Below are positions 60,943 through 64,000 of a stretch of 64,000 nucleotides of DNA, in pieces. The stretch is taken from NCBI RefSeq assembly GCF_000711695.1, contig NW_013546960.1, positions 41,944 to 105,943 of the forward strand, written 5' to 3'. Positions within the stretch are counted from its first letter, which is position 1, and every line of letters begins with the position of its first letter. The notes under the pieces were generated by a model, which did no database searches, had not been told where the DNA came from, and saw only the letters and a list, made by a program, of their open reading frames with translations. The position numbers and the translations under genes are program-made. This DNA comes from Tilletiaria anomala UBC 951. Its lineage: Eukaryota > Basidiomycota > Exobasidiomycetes > Georgefischeriales > Tilletiariaceae.

Positions 60943-64000
<3,058 letters not shown>

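Overview
The window is nuclear DNA of a filamentous or dimorphic fungus. Nearly every gene is split by short GT-AG introns (about 50-120 nt), the proteins are typical eukaryotic housekeeping families, and the compact layout and intron density suggest a basidiomycete. Protein style (long Ser/Ala-rich disordered tails, retained YTH and translin-associated factor X genes) makes a smut-lineage basidiomycete (Ustilaginomycotina) the best guess, but this is inference. All exon joins given here come from GT-AG sites, reading phase and recognised family motifs; no transcript data were available.

Layout. 1-23.4 kb is dense: a YTH m6A reader (5' end outside the window), SRP14, a DUF726/TMCO4 lipase-like membrane protein, DNA polymerase epsilon subunit B (DPB2), ATP synthase subunit e, the beta subunit of the nascent polypeptide-associated complex, an auxin-efflux-carrier-type transporter, a mitochondrial asparaginyl-tRNA synthetase and a UBE3D-like (HECT_2) protein with a long N-terminal extension. 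23.4-32.5 kb is a repeat island: a decayed Ty1/copia LTR retrotransposon on the minus strand (two diverged ~258-bp LTRs, matching 5-bp target-site duplication) sits inside an older plus-strand Ty3/gypsy-like pol relic, followed by ~2.9 kb I cannot assign. 32.5-64 kb is dense again: glycogen debranching enzyme, a NEM1-type phosphatase, a universal-stress-protein-domain protein, the proteasome activator BLM10/PA200, translin-associated factor X, a giant Ser-rich single-pass membrane protein, a rhomboid protease, and MCM4 (5' end outside the window).

Genes that could act together: DPB2 and MCM4 (replication), SRP14 and NAC beta (fate of nascent chains at the ribosome), UBE3D-like and BLM10 (ubiquitin-proteasome). 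They are not clustered as a pathway; this is an ordinary chromosomal arm segment. I found no CRISPR, toxin-antitoxin or defence-like system. The least-explained items are a 7-nt microexon in the transporter, a triple TCGCGTCGC repeat in the DPB2/ATP synthase promoter, a shared 12-bp palindrome, the giant Ser-rich membrane protein and the orphan stretch after the retroelements.
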